Assembly (NCBI RefSeq): GCF_002233755.1
Contig: NZ_NIFO01000005.1
Coordinates: 62,001 to 126,000, forward strand
DNA: 64,000 nt
From: Acinetobacter piscicola
GTDB lineage: Bacteria; Pseudomonadota; Gammaproteobacteria; Pseudomonadales; Moraxellaceae
Direction: 5' to 3'
A program made the translations under genes and the position numbers. Positions 53,791 to 62,994 of the stretch are shown one piece after another. The notes beneath the pieces were generated by a model. That model worked only from the letters and a program-made list of their open reading frames with translations. It made no database searches and was not told where the DNA came from. Each line of letters opens with the position of its first letter. Position 1 is the stretch's first letter.

Positions 53791-54942
53791 TTAACAATAA
53801 CCATCCAATCGAGTTAATGGCAATTTTTGACCAATGGCTTTTTCAATTTCTGGTAAATAGAAAGCATCATCTTCAGACAAGAAGCTAATACTTACACCTT
53901 GTGAACCTGCGCGACCTGTACGACCGATACGATGTACATAATCATCTGATTGCTCAGGTAAAGTAAAGTTCACAACATGCGATACACCATCCACATGAAT
54001 TCCACGACCTGCAACATCTGTTGCAATCATGATATTGTGTTGACCATTTTTAAATTGATCCAACATTTTCAAACGCTTATCTTGTGCAATTTCACCAGAA
54101 AGCATGACAACCTTATAACCATCTGCTTTTAAATGATCGTACAGTTTACGTACTTGATCACGGCGATTGGCGAAAATCATGACCTTTTCAATCGGCTCAT
54201 CGGCTAAAATCTGGCGTAATAACTTATATTTATCTTTCTTTTCTACCACATAAACACGCTGCTCTACGTCAGCATTGGTCTTCTTCTCAGGTTCAATTTC
54301 TACAGTAACAGGTTCAAATAACCACTGCTGTGCAAGATTTAAAACATCATAACTAAATGTTGCAGAGAACATTAAGGTTTGACGTTGTTCTTTACGTGGA
54401 GAGAATCGCACGATACGTTTTACTGATGGAATGAAACCCATATCCAATAAACGATCGGCTTCATCAATGACCAAGAACTCAATTTGATCCAACCAAATTT
54501 CTTTTTGTTCAGTAAAATCAATTAAACGACCTGGTGTCGCCACCATAATATCGACAAAATTTTGATTGAGTTGTTTCTTCTGTTTATCGAAATCTACACC
54601 ACCAACCAAGGTCACAACATTTAAGTTGCTAAATTTCACTAAATCTTTGGCATCATTTTCAATTTGAATCGCAAGTTCACGAGTCGGAGCAAGAATAAGT
54701 GCGCGAGGTTCGCCACGGAATCTTTGTTCTTTAATTGGGTTATTTAATAAATCATTGATAATACTGACAAGAAATGCAGCAGTTTTACCTGTGCCAGTTT
54801 GGGCGCGCCCAATTGCATCATGACCAGCTAAAGTATATTTCAACACTTTTTGCTGAATCGGGGTCATTTCTTTAAACCCTAAAGCATCAATCGCTTGTTT
54901 AAGTTGCGGATGTAAATTAAGGGTTTCGAAACCTGATGACAT
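53791..54942 (-). CDS. DEAD-box ATP-dependent RNA helicase (RhlB-like), 383 aa
   Basis: Unwinds RNA, probably in mRNA decay. The Q motif GFKEMTPIQQKVLKYTLAGH, motif I AQTGTGKTAAF, Ia PTRELAIQ, II VIDEADRLLDMGF, III FSATF, V IATDVAGRGIHVDG and VI HRIGRTGRAG are all present. At 383 aa it is the core with almost no C-terminal tail, like RhlB (which is about 420) or a minimal homologue. It is downstream of a cold-shock gene on the same strand but separated by a terminator. Confidence 0.92.
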   Translation of the reverse strand: MSSGFETLNLHPQLKQAIDALGFKEMTPIQQKVLKYTLAGHDAIGRAQTGTGKTAAFLVSIINDLLNNPIKEQRFRGEPRALILAPTRELAIQIENDAKDLVKFSNLNVVTLVGGVDFDKQKKQLNQNFVDIMVATPGRLIDFTEQKEIWLDQIEFLVIDEADRLLDMGFIPSVKRIVRFSPRKEQRQTLMFSATFSYDVLNLAQQWLFEPVTVEIEPEKKTNADVEQRVYVVEKKDKYKLLRQILADEPIEKVMIFANRRDQVRKLYDHLKADGYKVVMLSGEIAQDKRLKMLDQFKNGQHNIMIATDVAGRGIHVDGVSHVVNFTLPEQSDDYVHRIGRTGRAGSQGVSISFLSEDDAFYLPEIEKAIGQKLPLTRLDGYC

Positions 54943-54990
54943 AAATACGAGCTCTAACTGTAGGTATTTTGAATTGCGACCATTATAAAC

Positions 54991-55025
54991 AAAAAACGCC
55001 CCAATTTATCAAAAATTGGAGCGCC
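54991..55025 (-). terminator. Terminator of the cold-shock gene
   Basis: On the minus strand GGCGCTCCAATTT...AAATTGGGGCG is followed by a run of six T, 24 bases past the stop. Confidence 0.85.
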
Positions 55026-55048
55026 ACTTAAATTTTAAAAATTTAAGA

Positions 55049-55261
55049 TTAGTCTAAAGGCTGAACTTCTTCAGCTTGAAAACCTTTTTGACCTTGAACA
55101 ACACTGAATTCAACGCGTTGACCGTCACGAAGTGAACGATGACCGTCACCTTGAATAGCACGGAAATGAACGAAAACGTCATCACCGCCTGCGCGTTGGA
55201 TAAAGCCGAAGCCTTTAGTGTCGTTGAACCATTTAACTACGCCTTGTTCACGAGCTGTCAT
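55049..55261 (-). CDS. Cold-shock domain protein (CspA family), 70 aa
   Basis: A single-domain nucleic-acid chaperone. [20 protein letters not shown] contains RNP1 (KGFGFI), and [20 protein letters not shown] contains RNP2 (DVFVHF). It ends [16 protein letters not shown] precedes the ATG. The 377 bases upstream without a gene leave room for a long 5' leader, typical for cold-shock messages. Confidence 0.96.
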   Translation of the reverse strand: MTAREQGVVKWFNDTKGFGFIQRAGGDDVFVHFRAIQGDGHRSLRDGQRVEFSVVQGQKGFQAEEVQPLD

Positions 55262-55638
55262 AAGTTAATCCTCAGTTATTAAGAAAAAGGGACCACCCGG
55301 TGTTGCAAACAGCAGAGCAAACAAAGTTTTAAAATATTTTGTAATTTCAAAGCTTGTAATCATTCTGTAAAACTATTAACAAAATCCCGGTTACATCCAT
55401 TTGTAATAGGGTCTAAAACAACAATTGTTTCTGATAAATCCCAAATACGCAACGAGCTTAACATGGGTGAATCACAATTAATAGAATTTTTTAGATAAAT
55501 ATGCTCTATTTTCGGCTTATTTTTTATTTCTCTTAATTTTAAGGCTAAATTAATCAGTAATATGACAAATCTGTTGGGTAGTTTTGTGATTTTTGTTAGA
55601 CTAGATTCTCTTAAATAATGTCACATTTCAGGGTAAAG
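55262..55638. other. Divergent leader region between csp and tusA-like genes
   Basis: 377 bases with no gene. Part is probably a long csp 5' UTR, which in CspA-family genes acts as a thermosensor; I could not establish a specific fold. The right end carries the promoter of the TusA-like gene. Confidence 0.4.
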
Positions 55639-55878
55639 ATGACTGATGCTTTAGGTAGAGCACCTATAGAAATAAATAGTATGGGTAAACCCTGTCCAAT
55701 GCCTTTATTGATGTTGAAGCGTGCATTGAAAACGGCTGAGCCACATCAAGTTTTTTTACTCAAATCATCTGACCCACATAGTGAAATTGATATTGGCCGT
55801 TATTGTGCAATCAATCATTTGTCTTGTGAGTTGATACGGCATTCTGCAAACGAATTTCATTACTTAATTGAATCTTAA
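55639..55878 (+). CDS. TusA-family sulfurtransferase-like protein, 79 aa
   Basis: A small SirA/TusA-fold protein. The family motif C-P-x-P is present in NSMGKPCPMPLLMLKRALKT, where the first Cys accepts persulfide sulfur. The rest (FLLKSSDPHSEIDIGRYCAI) fits the two-layer fold, with the conserved D-x-H/I-S segment less clear. ATG 55639 is chosen because AGGG lies 7 bases upstream; an in-frame ATG at 55618 would add seven residues. Likely role is sulfur transfer, for tRNA thiolation or cofactors; the true TusA may be elsewhere. Confidence 0.8.
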   Translation: MTDALGRAPIEINSMGKPCPMPLLMLKRALKTAEPHQVFLLKSSDPHSEIDIGRYCAINHLSCELIRHSANEFHYLIES

Positions 55879-56016
55879 TTATTTTCGATTAAAATCAAAT
55901 TTTGCAAATGTGCATAAAATTTTACATTTCTATACCCAAATTTCCTTACTTATGTATGATATTCGAATTAAGATGAATACATCTGTATTAGAACGTAATT
56001 CCTATAAGGAGAACAC

Positions 56017-56886
56017 ATGAGTGACAGCAGCAATCAATTGATGCCCCTGTCCTTGTCTGCGCCTGGTGTAAATCTTGGTGCTTATATTAGCACTGTAAAT
56101 CAGATTCCAATTTTGACGGCTGAACAAGAAAAAGAGTTAGCTGATCGTTATTATTATGATCAAGATTTAGATGCTGCAAAAATGCTAGTGATGTCTCACT
56201 TACGTTTTGTGGTTCATATCGCCCGCAGCTATGCAGGTTATGGTTTACCTCAAGGAGATTTAATCCAAGAAGGTAACCTAGGATTAATGAAAGCCGTTAA
56301 GCGTTTTGATCCAAACATGGGCGTACGTTTAGTATCCTTTGCTGTACATTGGATTAAAGCCGAAATTCATGAATATGTGATTCGAAACTGGCGTATTGTT
56401 AAAATCGCAACCACTAAAGCGCAACGTAAACTATTCTTTAATTTACGTAGCCTTAAAAAATCAAGCAAAAAACTGACGCTCGAAGAAGCAAAATCAATTG
56501 CTAATGATTTAAATGTGACTCCCGAACAAGTTTTAGAAATGGAAGGTCGTTTAACTGCCTATGATGCTGCTTTTGAAGCTCAAGGTGATGATGACGATGA
56601 AGGTTCAACACACGTTGCGCCTGCGCTTTATCTTGAAGATAATCGTTATGATCCAGCCCGCTTGGTTGAGGAAGAGGATTATGAAAATCAAAGTACCTCT
56701 GCCTTGCATGATGCGATGGAACAGCTAGATGACCGTTCTCGTAATATTTTACAACGTCGTTGGTTAGATGATGATAAATCTACGCTTCACGAACTCGCTG
56801 CTGAATATAATGTATCCGCAGAACGGATTCGTCAGTTAGAGAAAAATGCCATGGATAAAATTAAAGTGGCGATGTCATCAAACTAA
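56017..56886 (+). CDS. rpoH: RNA polymerase heat-shock sigma factor sigma-32, 289 aa
   Basis: Directs transcription of heat-shock genes. Region 2 has [20 protein letters not shown] and [20 protein letters not shown], with the -10 reading [20 protein letters not shown]. The RpoH box is [16 protein letters not shown], region 3 follows, and region 4.2 HTH is [20 protein letters not shown]. Full length for RpoH. AAGGAG lies 8 bases before the ATG. A terminator follows at 56918-56938. Confidence 0.98.
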   Translation: MSDSSNQLMPLSLSAPGVNLGAYISTVNQIPILTAEQEKELADRYYYDQDLDAAKMLVMSHLRFVVHIARSYAGYGLPQGDLIQEGNLGLMKAVKRFDPNMGVRLVSFAVHWIKAEIHEYVIRNWRIVKIATTKAQRKLFFNLRSLKKSSKKLTLEEAKSIANDLNVTPEQVLEMEGRLTAYDAAFEAQGDDDDEGSTHVAPALYLEDNRYDPARLVEEEDYENQSTSALHDAMEQLDDRSRNILQRRWLDDDKSTLHELAAEYNVSAERIRQLEKNAMDKIKVAMSSN

Positions 56887-56917
56887 GTTTTAAATAGTAA
56901 TTGTATATAGATTTAAT

Positions 56918-56938
56918 AAAAGGGCTAAACGCCCTTTT
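56918..56938 (+). terminator. Terminator after rpoH
   Basis: AAAAGGGC-TAAAC-GCCCTTTT followed by ATTTTG, 32 bases past the stop. Confidence 0.9.
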
Positions 56939-57034
56939 ATTTTGCGCAAAGTTTGATTCTGTAAAGATTTAACCTTTAATCAAGTTTTGAAATTGTGTTA
57001 AGGTTATGCGCAAATTTATGCAGAGGCTTGGCTT

Positions 57035-57400
57035 ATGTGGATTGCAATTTCAGCCTTAAATTTAGCTATTGCAGTCATCTTAGGTGCATTTGGCGCACAT
57101 GGATTAAAAGCACGTGTAACTGAAGCCCAGTTGGCATGGTGGCAAACAGCAACAGACTATTTTTTCTATCATGCATTAGGTCTTTTGGCTTTGGCGATAC
57201 TGAGCAAAGTGATTCCACAGCTTCCAATTAAAACCAGCTTTTGGCTCATTCAAGTTGGTATTGTATTCTTCTGTGGTTCGCTCTATCTCATGGCACTTGG
57301 TTTACCCCGTGGATTAGGTGCAATTACTCCAATCGGTGGTGCTTTGATGATCGCTGGTTGGTTAATGTTAGCGTGGAATGCGTTCAAATACGCAAAGTAA
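57035..57400 (+). CDS. DUF423 family membrane protein, 121 aa
   Basis: A four-span inner-membrane protein of the DUF423 (YgdD) family. It starts MWIAISALNLAIAVILGAFG with the diagnostic AHGLK (GAFGAHGLKARV), continues YFFYHALGLLALAILSKVIP, SFWLIQVGIVFFCGSLYLMA and ALGLPRGLGAITPIGGALMI. Function unknown. It is 45 bases ahead of thiS but with no functional tie known. Confidence 0.92.
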   Translation: MWIAISALNLAIAVILGAFGAHGLKARVTEAQLAWWQTATDYFFYHALGLLALAILSKVIPQLPIKTSFWLIQVGIVFFCGSLYLMALGLPRGLGAITPIGGALMIAGWLMLAWNAFKYAK

Positions 57401-57445
57401 ATATTTTTAAAAACATTATCATTTGCTTTATTGAATGGAATTTAT

Positions 57446-57643
57446 ATGCAAATTTTCTTAAATGGCGAGCCCAAAGAAACCACTTGCCAAAATCTTTTGC
57501 AACTTATTCAAGAACTTTCATTAGAAGGTAAACGATTTGCTGTTGAAATGAATGAAATGATCATTTCCAAAAGTAAATTGGAACACACCCATATTTCTGA
57601 ACAAGATCGTATTGAAATTATCCAAGCTGTCGGTGGCGGCTAA
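57446..57643 (+). CDS. thiS: Sulfur carrier protein ThiS, 65 aa
   Basis: A ubiquitin-like carrier whose C-terminal Gly thiocarboxylate gives sulfur to the thiazole of thiamine. The fold starts [20 protein letters not shown] and ends ...IIQAVGGG with the required terminal Gly-Gly. ATG 57446 is preferred over the earlier in-frame ATG at 57431, since GGAAT lies upstream. Followed by thiG after 14 bases. Confidence 0.94.
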   Translation: MQIFLNGEPKETTCQNLLQLIQELSLEGKRFAVEMNEMIISKSKLEHTHISEQDRIEIIQAVGGG

Positions 57644-57657
57644 TTCGGAGCTCTCTC

Positions 57658-58443
57658 ATGCAAGATTCCCCTCTCATTATTGGTTCTCGTACCTTCCAAT
57701 CACGCTTACTGGTGGGAACTGGGAAGTATAAGGATATGCAAGAAACCGATGCTGCGATTCAAGCCAGTGGTGCTGAAATCGTGACAGTCGCTATCCGCCG
57801 AGTCAATATTGGACAAAATCCTGATCAACCGAATTTACTCTCAATCATTCCACCTGAGAAATATACGATATTACCCAATACCGCAGGTTGTTTTGATACC
57901 AATAGCGCTGTGCGTACTTGCATGTTGGCACGTGAGCTACTAGATGGTCATAACCTTGTTAAATTGGAAGTTTTGGGGGATGAGAAAACCCTTTATCCAA
58001 ATATAACAGCAACATTGGCAGCAGCGCGTACTTTGATTGATGATGGTTTTGAGGTCATGGTTTATACCTCAGATGACCCTATTGTTGCACAAGAGCTAGA
58101 AAGCATGGGCTGTGTAGCAATTATGCCTTTGGGTAGTTTAATCGGCTCAGGTTTAGGGATTTTAAATCCACATACCATTTCAATTATTAAAGAAAATGCC
58201 AAAGTTCCTGTACTTGTCGATGCAGGTGTAGGCACTGCAAGCGATGCAGCTATTGCAATGGAGTTGGGTTGTGATGGTGTATTGATGAATACCGCTATTG
58301 CCGCTGCTCAAAATCCGGTACTGATGGCATCTGCGATGAAAAAAGCGGTTGAGGCTGGACGTGAAGCTTATTTAGCGGGTCGTATGCCACGTAAACGTAT
58401 GGCAAATGCAAGCTCACCTGAAACAGGTTATTTCTTTAAATAA
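57658..58443 (+). CDS. thiG: Thiazole synthase ThiG, 261 aa
   Basis: Forms the thiazole ring from deoxyxylulose-5-phosphate, dehydroglycine and ThiS-COSH. A TIM barrel: [20 protein letters not shown] at the start, the Schiff-base Lys in [17 protein letters not shown], then [20 protein letters not shown] and [20 protein letters not shown]. Full length. In an operon with thiS. No TPP riboswitch is visible between DUF423 and thiS. Terminator at 58473-58494. Confidence 0.97.
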   Translation: MQDSPLIIGSRTFQSRLLVGTGKYKDMQETDAAIQASGAEIVTVAIRRVNIGQNPDQPNLLSIIPPEKYTILPNTAGCFDTNSAVRTCMLARELLDGHNLVKLEVLGDEKTLYPNITATLAAARTLIDDGFEVMVYTSDDPIVAQELESMGCVAIMPLGSLIGSGLGILNPHTISIIKENAKVPVLVDAGVGTASDAAIAMELGCDGVLMNTAIAAAQNPVLMASAMKKAVEAGREAYLAGRMPRKRMANASSPETGYFFK

Positions 58444-58472
58444 ATAATAGTAATGATATTAAAATGCTACAT

Positions 58473-58494
58473 AGAGGATTCTTCGGAATCCTCT
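58473..58494 (+). terminator. Terminator after thiG
   Basis: AGAGGATTC-TTCG-GAATCCTCT followed by TAATAT, 29 bases after the stop; a UUCG tetraloop. Confidence 0.8.
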
Positions 58495-58539
58495 TAATAT
58501 GTTAGGATCATAAAAGCTGTTTGATAACTGATATACATC

Positions 58540-59235
58540 ATGATTAAAAGAATAAATGCTGTCTTTCTCTTAACGACTTGCTCATCCATTTGTTTTGCAA
58601 ATCAAACGCCTTCTGCTTTAAAAAAATTTATTCCTAACAACTGGGAAATTCTGTCTCAAGCCCATGGTGATCTTAATCAAGATAGGATAGAAGACACGGC
58701 GCTCATTATCCAGCCAAAAAATAAAAATCAGCAACAACGAAAGCTTTTAGTGCTGTTCCAATCACACCTGCAATCTCATCAGCAACTACAACTCAAACTG
58801 ACTCGAAATATTCCAAACTGGACTTATCGCTCAGATGAACAATGTCTCGAAGATGCTTTAGATGAATCTGCTTTGACGATCAAGAATCAACGCTTAGACT
58901 TACAATTCAACACCTCACCCGCTTGCTCAAATAGCTATGGTTTCCTATATACCTATGGTTTCAAGTTGAAAAATAAGCAATTTCGCTTAGTCGGATTTGA
59001 TGCATATGCACTGGATAAAATAAGTGGCAAGCAAGATGAAATCAGTCTTAATTTTCTGACAGGTAAAGCCAAACTCACCACTACCCCAAATATCTTTGCT
59101 GAAATTGAAACACCTGCAAAAGTCATTTGGAAAACATTAAAATCGACTTCAAACCATACCTTAGAAAATATCCCTTTTGATAGTGATGAGTTTAATCATT
59201 ATTTTAGCGTTAAATATATAGGAGAAAAACCATGA
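58540..59235 (+). CDS. Exported hypothetical protein, 231 aa (paralogue 1)
   Basis: The signal peptide MIKRINAVFLLTTCSSICFA is followed by NQTPSALKKFIPNNWEILSQ. A segment GDLNQDRIEDTALIIQPKNK looks like an FG-GAP/EF-hand-type Asp/Asn loop that could bind calcium, then QRKLLVLFQSHLQSHQQ. Cys pairs follow (DEQCLEDALDE, SPACSNSY). The C-terminal FLTGKAKLTTTPNIFAEIET matches the next gene. The two are paralogues, overlapping by four bases (ATGA). Function unknown; periplasmic or surface. Confidence 0.7.
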   Translation: MIKRINAVFLLTTCSSICFANQTPSALKKFIPNNWEILSQAHGDLNQDRIEDTALIIQPKNKNQQQRKLLVLFQSHLQSHQQLQLKLTRNIPNWTYRSDEQCLEDALDESALTIKNQRLDLQFNTSPACSNSYGFLYTYGFKLKNKQFRLVGFDAYALDKISGKQDEISLNFLTGKAKLTTTPNIFAEIETPAKVIWKTLKSTSNHTLENIPFDSDEFNHYFSVKYIGEKP

Positions 59236-59864
59236 GTATTTATAAGCACTTGCTTTTTTTCTGGATCTTAGCGACCGGATCAAGTTTGACCTCGGCAAAT
59301 TCTAATATCAAATCTGATTATCAATCCTTTATTCCCAAAAACTGGAAAGTTTTAAAAAAAGTACAAGGTGATTTAAATCATGATCATCTCGCAGATTTAG
59401 CCTTAATCATTGAAAATACTGACCCGAAAAATATAGTCAGTAATGATAATTTAGGCAGTTCTAAACTGAATCTTAATCAGCGAAAATTGTTGATCCTCTT
59501 TAAAAATAGTCAAGGTTATCAGCTAATTGAAACAAATACATCGCTTTCTAGTGAGGGTGATATTGAATCGCCCTGCTTGGCAGACCCATTGGGTGAGAAT
59601 GATCCATTGGAAATTAAAAATGGTTTAGTTAAAATTGCTCTGCACTATTGGCTAAGTTGCGGCTCTTGGTATGTCACTAACCATAGCTATACTTTTCGAT
59701 ATCAAAACCAAGTATTTAAACTGATTGGTTATGATAATGATGATTTCCACCGTGCTTCAGGTGCTACTACGGAACAAAGTATTAACTTTCTCACAGGAAA
59801 AGTTAAAAACACCTCGGGTGGAAATGAATTTGCTGAAGAGAATCAGCCCATTGACATCAAATAG
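59232..59864 (+). CDS. Exported hypothetical protein, 210 aa (paralogue 2)
   Basis: A paralogue of the preceding gene: signal peptide MSIYKHLLFFWILATGSSLT-SA, then QSFIPKNWKVLKKVQGDLNH (compare FIPNNWEILSQ...GDLNQ), a D-x-N-x-D-x-x-A-D-L-A-L loop (GDLNHDHLADLALIIENTDP), RKLLILFKNSQGYQLIE, and FLTGKVKNTSGGNEFAEENQ. Two Cys (ESPCLADPLG, WLSCGSWYV) align with those of its partner. The start codon overlaps the first gene's stop, so they are co-translated. Possibly a heterodimer. Confidence 0.7.
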   Translation: MSIYKHLLFFWILATGSSLTSANSNIKSDYQSFIPKNWKVLKKVQGDLNHDHLADLALIIENTDPKNIVSNDNLGSSKLNLNQRKLLILFKNSQGYQLIETNTSLSSEGDIESPCLADPLGENDPLEIKNGLVKIALHYWLSCGSWYVTNHSYTFRYQNQVFKLIGYDNDDFHRASGATTEQSINFLTGKVKNTSGGNEFAEENQPIDIK

Positions 59865-59940
59865 AGTAAACTTAAAAAAACCTACTCACTTCGCTTAGAA
59901 CAAGTAAAATTTAATGAATACTATGAATTTGAATAAAAAT

Positions 59941-59960
59941 ATAGCCTCAAATGAGGCTAT
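59941..59960. terminator. Terminator-like hairpin between paralogue pair and YgiN-like gene
   Basis: ATAGCCTCA / TGAGGCTAT with a short loop. A-rich before and followed by ATAAAAC; situated between convergent genes. Confidence 0.6.
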
Positions 59961-60006
59961 ATAAAACGTTGCGCTATATGATAAATAACCATTAAATAAC
60001 AAAGTT

Positions 60007-60327
60007 TTAAATAAAAAGACCTTTTTCTAGAATGCGTATTTTCACATCAACAACATCATCTTTAACTTCTAATTGATAAGCCTGCATATGGGCTGTTTGC
60101 ATATGGGCATTTAAGTGCTCTATGCTTTCCCAATATTCCAACATAGTAATGACATTGGTATCTTTAGCTTGAAAATTCACATTAAGATCGACGTCTACAA
60201 GTAATTCATAACCATGACAACCCTGTTCTGCTAAAACAGTGGGTGTTATTTTTTCAAAAGCGTTGATCACTTTTGTTTTATGTTCTTGTCCTGCATGTAC
60301 ACGGATTTCAGCAATAATCGTTAACAT
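60007..60327 (-). CDS. YgiN-like quinol monooxygenase (ABM domain), 106 aa
   Basis: A small dimeric antibiotic-biosynthesis-monooxygenase-fold protein. MLTIIAEIRVHAGQEHKTKV, LLVDVDLNVNFQAKDTNVIT and MLEYWESIEHLNAHMQTAHM are typical. ATG 60327 follows AGGTGGA; the GTG frame start upstream is rejected. It sits 57 bases downstream of the mdaB-like gene, the same pair (mdaB-ygiN) that in E. coli forms a quinone redox cycle. Confidence 0.85.
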   Translation of the reverse strand: MLTIIAEIRVHAGQEHKTKVINAFEKITPTVLAEQGCHGYELLVDVDLNVNFQAKDTNVITMLEYWESIEHLNAHMQTAHMQAYQLEVKDDVVDVKIRILEKGLFI

Positions 60328-60384
60328 AGGAAATTCCACCTAAAATTTTTATCTTTAAATAACAAGAGAATGTGTAAATATTGT

Positions 60385-60966
60385 TTAAGAAAATACTTTT
60401 TTTAAGTGGTCACGATATTCATCTTCATACAAAGGCACATTCGGTTGCTTAATCACATCGTTAGCAATAAACGTATCTAAAGTTTGCATGCCTAAAAACT
60501 GATTGGCTTTATGGAATGGTAAATAAACACCATCCACCCCCACACCATGGAAAAATTGTTCAGGATCATCAAAGGCTTGCATTGGCGCATTCCATGTCAA
60601 AGACAACATATATTTTTTGCCATGAATCAAACCGCCTGAACCGTATTTTTTCTCAGCATCTGAACGTGTACGACCATCACTGGCATATAAACTGCCATGC
60701 CCTTCTGTAAACACATCATCAATATATTTCTTAACGGTCCACGGTGCACCCATCCACCAACCTGGCATTTGATAAATTACAACATCTGCCCAAAGATATT
60801 TTTGAACTTCTTCTTGAGCATCATAATCGCTATCGGCACGTGTCACTTGAATGGTGTGTCCAAGATCAGATAAAACTGTCTCGGCCAACACAGCCAAAGT
60901 ATCGTTTAATTCGCCATTTGAATGTGCAAATGTTTTAGCGCCGTTTACAATCAGGATGTTACTCAT
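60385..60966 (-). CDS. mdaB: NADPH:quinone oxidoreductase MdaB-like, 193 aa
   Basis: A flavodoxin-like FAD/FMN quinone reductase. SNILIVNGAKTFAHSNGELN with LAETVLSDLGHTIQVTRADS, then WADVVIYQMPGWWMGAPWTV and KKYIDDVFTEGHGSLYASDG match MdaB. LTWNAPMQAFDDPEQFFHGV follows. ATG 60966 is chosen; a longer frame upstream lacks similarity. It pairs with the YgiN-like gene. Two-electron reduction of quinones protects against oxidative stress. Confidence 0.88.
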   Translation of the reverse strand: MSNILIVNGAKTFAHSNGELNDTLAVLAETVLSDLGHTIQVTRADSDYDAQEEVQKYLWADVVIYQMPGWWMGAPWTVKKYIDDVFTEGHGSLYASDGRTRSDAEKKYGSGGLIHGKKYMLSLTWNAPMQAFDDPEQFFHGVGVDGVYLPFHKANQFLGMQTLDTFIANDVIKQPNVPLYEDEYRDHLKKVFS

Positions 60967-61105
60967 TTTTAATCTAACTCTATTTATCAATGACGCAACT
61001 ATAGCGATTATTTTTATTGTTAAAAATGCAAGTTTAAGCAAATAATTATTGATTAAAAATCAATAATTATTTTGATTTTATCTTATGAGCCGATCTTTAT
61101 TAAAA

Positions 61106-61131
61106 AAAATGGAGCACTAAAGCTCCATTTT
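61106..61131 (-). terminator. Terminator of the second GST gene
   Basis: On the minus strand AAAATGGAGC...GCTCCATTTT is followed by T-rich sequence; a 6-bp GC core stem with A/T extension. It lies about 80 bases beyond the GST stop. Confidence 0.7.
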
Positions 61132-61209
61132 CAAATCATCTAAAGCTGAATCAATTTAGCTTCCTAAGCTCCTAGCTTATTAGATGCTTTATGATTACTT
61201 TTATATCAA

Positions 61210-61821
61210 TTAAGGAATTAAACCTTCATCACGCATCGCGATTTGTACAGATTGACGTTCAGCGACTTTATTACGTAAAGCGACAATATTTGTAAATGGT
61301 GTCAGATCATGATGAATAGAATTTGACCAATTTGTCAGTACAAATAAATAAGCATCGGCTGGGCCAAAACGATCATTCACCAAGTAATCGTATTCTGATT
61401 CACCTAGATAATCGTCGATATAACGCAACATTTTATCAATGGTCTCATAGCCTCTTTTTTTTTCTTCTTCTGTTACAGTTGGTACAAAGAAAACAGCATA
61501 CTCATCATGTAATTCAGAGTTTAAATAACCTAGCCATTCCAACACTTTGGCACGTCCTAAGCCTGATGGAGGAATTAAATCTTGTTTTGGATCATGTTGT
61601 GCAATAAAAGGAAGTACAGCAACATTTTCAGTTAAAACCAAGCCTGGATTGATTTCTAAAGCAGGCACATAACCTTTTGGATTAATTTCATAATAGTCTG
61701 CTCCTTTTTCTGTTTTATGTGTTTTTAAATCAACACGTTCTATATCAAAATCAACATTAATTTCGTTGAGCAAAATATGGGCAGCTAAAGAACATGCACC
61801 TGGAGAATAATACAACTTCAT
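61210..61821 (-). CDS. Glutathione S-transferase (beta class), 203 aa
   Basis: A standard-length GST: MKLYYSPGACSLAAHILLNE has the beta-class Cys (Cys10) near the N-terminus. Then GYVPALEINPGLVLTENVAV (cis-Pro, then the Glu-Asn equivalent of ES) and the helical domain with FVPTVTEEEKKRGYETIDKM and YLVNDRFGPADAYLFVLTNW. It is monocistronic, and upstream is a 480-base spacer. It is more canonical than the 254-aa GST at 3.2-3.9 kb. Confidence 0.92.
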   Translation of the reverse strand: MKLYYSPGACSLAAHILLNEINVDFDIERVDLKTHKTEKGADYYEINPKGYVPALEINPGLVLTENVAVLPFIAQHDPKQDLIPPSGLGRAKVLEWLGYLNSELHDEYAVFFVPTVTEEEKKRGYETIDKMLRYIDDYLGESEYDYLVNDRFGPADAYLFVLTNWSNSIHHDLTPFTNIVALRNKVAERQSVQIAMRDEGLIP

Positions 61822-62301
61822 ATCTAATCCTTGTTATATGACTGTTTCAGTTTTAAATGGCTTATTGACCAATTTCAAGTTTTAAAACGTGAAAATTGCA
61901 AATAAGCGTAAAATTTATAAATAAGATACAACTTGAATATTCAATAAAATGAATACTTTTTCAAGTCAAAGTTGTCTAATTGTTGTTTTAACATACACAT
62001 CTTTAAAAATGATGAAAACTTTAAAAAATACTCAGAAAAAAAGAAGGTTTTGGTACTTTATTTATACAATTTCAAATAGTGCAATTTGCTAAAAAATAAG
62101 CCATAAAATTGTTAAATTTTTCTCACAAATTAACCATATCAATGTCTATTTATCAATAAAAGCGATTTAATTAGAACGCATTAGCACAACATTTTTTAGA
62201 AAAACTTACGTTTCTCAATCAAAATACCTATTATCAGGTATAGATAAAATCATCAATACCTGAAAAAATGTGCGAATAAACATTGATGAGTTTTCTACAT
62301 C
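61822..62301. other. 480-base spacer before the response regulator
   Basis: Divergent promoter region, strongly AT-rich. No gene, repeat or clear operator was recognised. The two-component operon promoter must be inside it, since a ribosome-site-poor leader runs up to the ATG at 62302. Confidence 0.4.
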
Positions 62302-62994
62302 ATGAACAATGAGTTAAGTTTACCTGTTCCAGTCATTATTGTAGAAGATGAACCTCTGATACAAAAAAGGCTTACGGATATATTAATCAATATTGGATAT
62401 TCAATATCAGATTTATATTTTGCCCAAAATCTAGCTCAAGCCAATGAGCAACTACAATTATATTCTGCATCATTTGCACTTGTTGATTTGGGATTACCCG
62501 ATGGGAGTGGTATTGATTTTATTGAAACGTTAAAAGATTATGATCCAACCATCACCATTCTTGTTATTTCAGCATGGAGTACAGAAGACTCTATTCTCAA
62601 TGCTTTAAGTGCAGGTGCGACAGGTTATGTACTAAAAGAAAGAGATGATTTGGAAGTTTCTTTGTCTATTCGTAGTGTACTTCGTGGTGGTGCACCTATT
62701 GATCCATTCATTGCTCAAAAGATTCTAAAACAATTACAATTTAATGAAAAAAAACCTGTTAATAAAAATTTAAGTGATTCAAAATTAACAAATAATAATA
62801 GTGTTCTTTCAAAACGAGAATTGGGGATTTTAGAACTCGTTGCACAAGGTTTAAGTAACAAAGAAATTGCGGATCAACTTACATTATCACGATACACGGT
62901 TGAATCTCATATTAAACATATTTATCGGAAACTTGCGGTATGCAACAGAGCCAAAGCAATCGACACAGCTCGAAATCTTGGAATACTCTATTAA
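62302..62994 (+). CDS. NarL/LuxR-type response regulator, 230 aa
   Basis: A two-component transcription factor. Receiver domain: acidic pocket VIIVEDEPLIQKRLTDILIN (Glu15, Asp16), phosphoacceptor Asp62 in SFALVDLGLPDGSGIDFIET, and the Thr/Ser and Lys switch in ITILVISAWSTE and GYVLKERDD. A linker rich in Asn/Lys (about 150-170) leads to the LuxR HTH: LSKRELGILELVAQGLSNKE and IADQLTLSRYTVESHIKHIY. Its gene end overlaps the start of the kinase gene by 55 bases in another frame. Confidence 0.92.
   Translation: MNNELSLPVPVIIVEDEPLIQKRLTDILINIGYSISDLYFAQNLAQANEQLQLYSASFALVDLGLPDGSGIDFIETLKDYDPTITILVISAWSTEDSILNALSAGATGYVLKERDDLEVSLSIRSVLRGGAPIDPFIAQKILKQLQFNEKKPVNKNLSDSKLTNNNSVLSKRELGILELVAQGLSNKEIADQLTLSRYTVESHIKHIYRKLAVCNRAKAIDTARNLGILY

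Noticed and set aside
57401..57445. TPP riboswitch upstream of thiS-thiG
   Set aside because: Only 45 bases separate DUF423 from thiS and none of the thi-box core is visible.
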